64,000 bases of DNA from Arthrobacter sp. SDTb3-6. Its GTDB lineage: Bacteria; Actinomycetota; Actinomycetes; Actinomycetales; Micrococcaceae. A program made the translations under genes and the position numbers. The notes below the pieces were generated by a model that searched no databases, had not been told where the DNA came from, and worked only from the letters and a program-made list of their open reading frames with translations. Within the stretch, counting starts at the first letter, position 1; every line of letters begins with the position of its first letter. Below, in pieces: positions 63,489 through 64,000 of the stretch. The stretch is from positions 1 through 64,000 of the forward strand of contig NZ_JAAMFN010000003.1 of NCBI RefSeq assembly GCF_013376095.1. The letters are read 5' to 3'.

Positions 63489-64000
63489 TCACATTCCCAA
63501 TTTCAGTACGGCCTGGGCGGCAACCCGCCCCGATGCCGCCAGTGACGCGTTCTGAAGGACCCACCGGACCCTGGCATCCGCCGACGGCGAGCCAGCCACG
63601 ACAGCCTCGTGCAAGACGGCCGACATGGCCTGGGCAACCGCCTGGACGTCGTAGGCGGCAGCCGCGCCGAGCCGGCCGGACTCGACGACGGCGGCGCCGT
63701 CGCCCTGCCCCGCGAACACCACAGGGGTGCCGCAGGCGGCGGCAGCATAGATCTTCGTGGGCTTGGCAAAGTCGTAGCCCTGGCCCGGCTTGATGCTGAC
63801 CAATGCCGCGGCGGCGCCCCGAATCCAGGCGGCGGCATCGGCCGGCGGCACGACCCCGCCAAAGTGGACCGCACCCGGGATGGCCTGGGCGGCCACGGCC
63901 TTGAGGTGCCCTTCATCCGCGCCCTGGCCGAAGAACCGCAGCTCCACGTCCGGGAACTTTTCGCGGACCAGGGCCAATGCCTCGATGAAAATGGCCGCGC
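63489..64000 (-). CDS. Glycosyltransferase family 4, C-terminal part (runs off the window)
   Basis: The last 170 residues of a GT-B enzyme whose start lies beyond the right edge. IEALALVREKFPDVELRFFGQG, VPPADAAAWIRGAAAALV and FAKPTKIYAAAACGTPVVFAG show the donor domain. It is the upstream partner of the C5-epimerase gene. Confidence 0.85.
   Translation of the reverse strand, partial: AAIFIEALALVREKFPDVELRFFGQGADEGHLKAVAAQAIPGAVHFGGVVPPADAAAWIRGAAAALVSIKPGQGYDFAKPTKIYAAAACGTPVVFAGQGDGAAVVESGRLGAAAAYDVQAVAQAMSAVLHEAVVAGSPSADARVRWVLQNASLAASGRVAAQAVLKLGM

Overview
The window is high-GC actinobacterial chromosome and looks like Micrococcaceae (an Arthrobacter relative). Supporting signs are the fused Kgd 2-oxoglutarate enzyme, the mycothiol-type SigR/RsrA pair, GuaB1, the 24-residue ribosomal protein bL37, DUF4193, a tmRNA whose tag reads AESNRTDFALAA, the prfB-ftsEX-smpB-ssrA neighbourhood, frequent GTG/TTG starts, and many start codons lying 6-8 nt downstream of a TAnnnT -10 element (leaderless transcripts). 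No transposase, integrase, tRNA, rRNA or CRISPR array was seen.

Layout. 0-3.3 kb: a small sugar-catabolic unit (Gfo/Idh/MocA dehydrogenase and sugar isomerase) divergent from a LacI-type repressor, with a palindromic operator between them. 3.3-9.7 kb: GuaB1, Kgd and a GDSL hydrolase. 9.8-18.9 kb: bL37, a membrane protein, a group III truncated haemoglobin, RsrA/SigR with a textbook SigR promoter, DoxX, aroA, rsgA, hisN, then a repeat-rich gap and a SAM-binding riboswitch ahead of a class V aminotransferase, and a methyltransferase. 18.9-21.1 kb: an Nramp manganese transporter with a DtxR/MntR-type box, followed by the MntR-like regulator. 21.3-25.9 kb: YrdB-like protein, acyl-CoA synthetase, DUF4193, a cysteine-containing small protein, and a translationally coupled HTH/seven-helix membrane protein pair. 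26.1-34.1 kb (minus strand): prfB, ftsE, ftsX, an M23 hydrolase, smpB, a CtaG-like protein, a GH3 hexosaminidase and ssrA. 34.1-38.9 kb (minus strand): a compact Tad/Flp pilus operon.

39-64 kb is a surface-glycan region. It holds a membrane-anchored alpha/beta hydrolase, a DUF6541 membrane protein, galE, about ten glycosyltransferases, an O-acyltransferase, a DUF2304/polyprenyl-phosphate glycosyltransferase pair, an ABC exporter of the flippase type, wecB and a D-glucuronyl C5-epimerase-like protein. Together these can make sugar nucleotides (GalE, WecB), assemble a glycan, move it over the membrane (ABC transporter) and modify it (acyltransferase, C5-epimerase). A secreted GH25 muramidase with three long FG-GAP-like modules lies within it. 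The last gene runs off the right edge.

The most unusual items are the C5-epimerase in the glycan locus, the HTH plus 7TM pair, the 27-bp repeat cluster beside the SAM riboswitch, the triplicated GH25 protein, and a TadE gene whose only sensible start is CTG overlapping the preceding stop.
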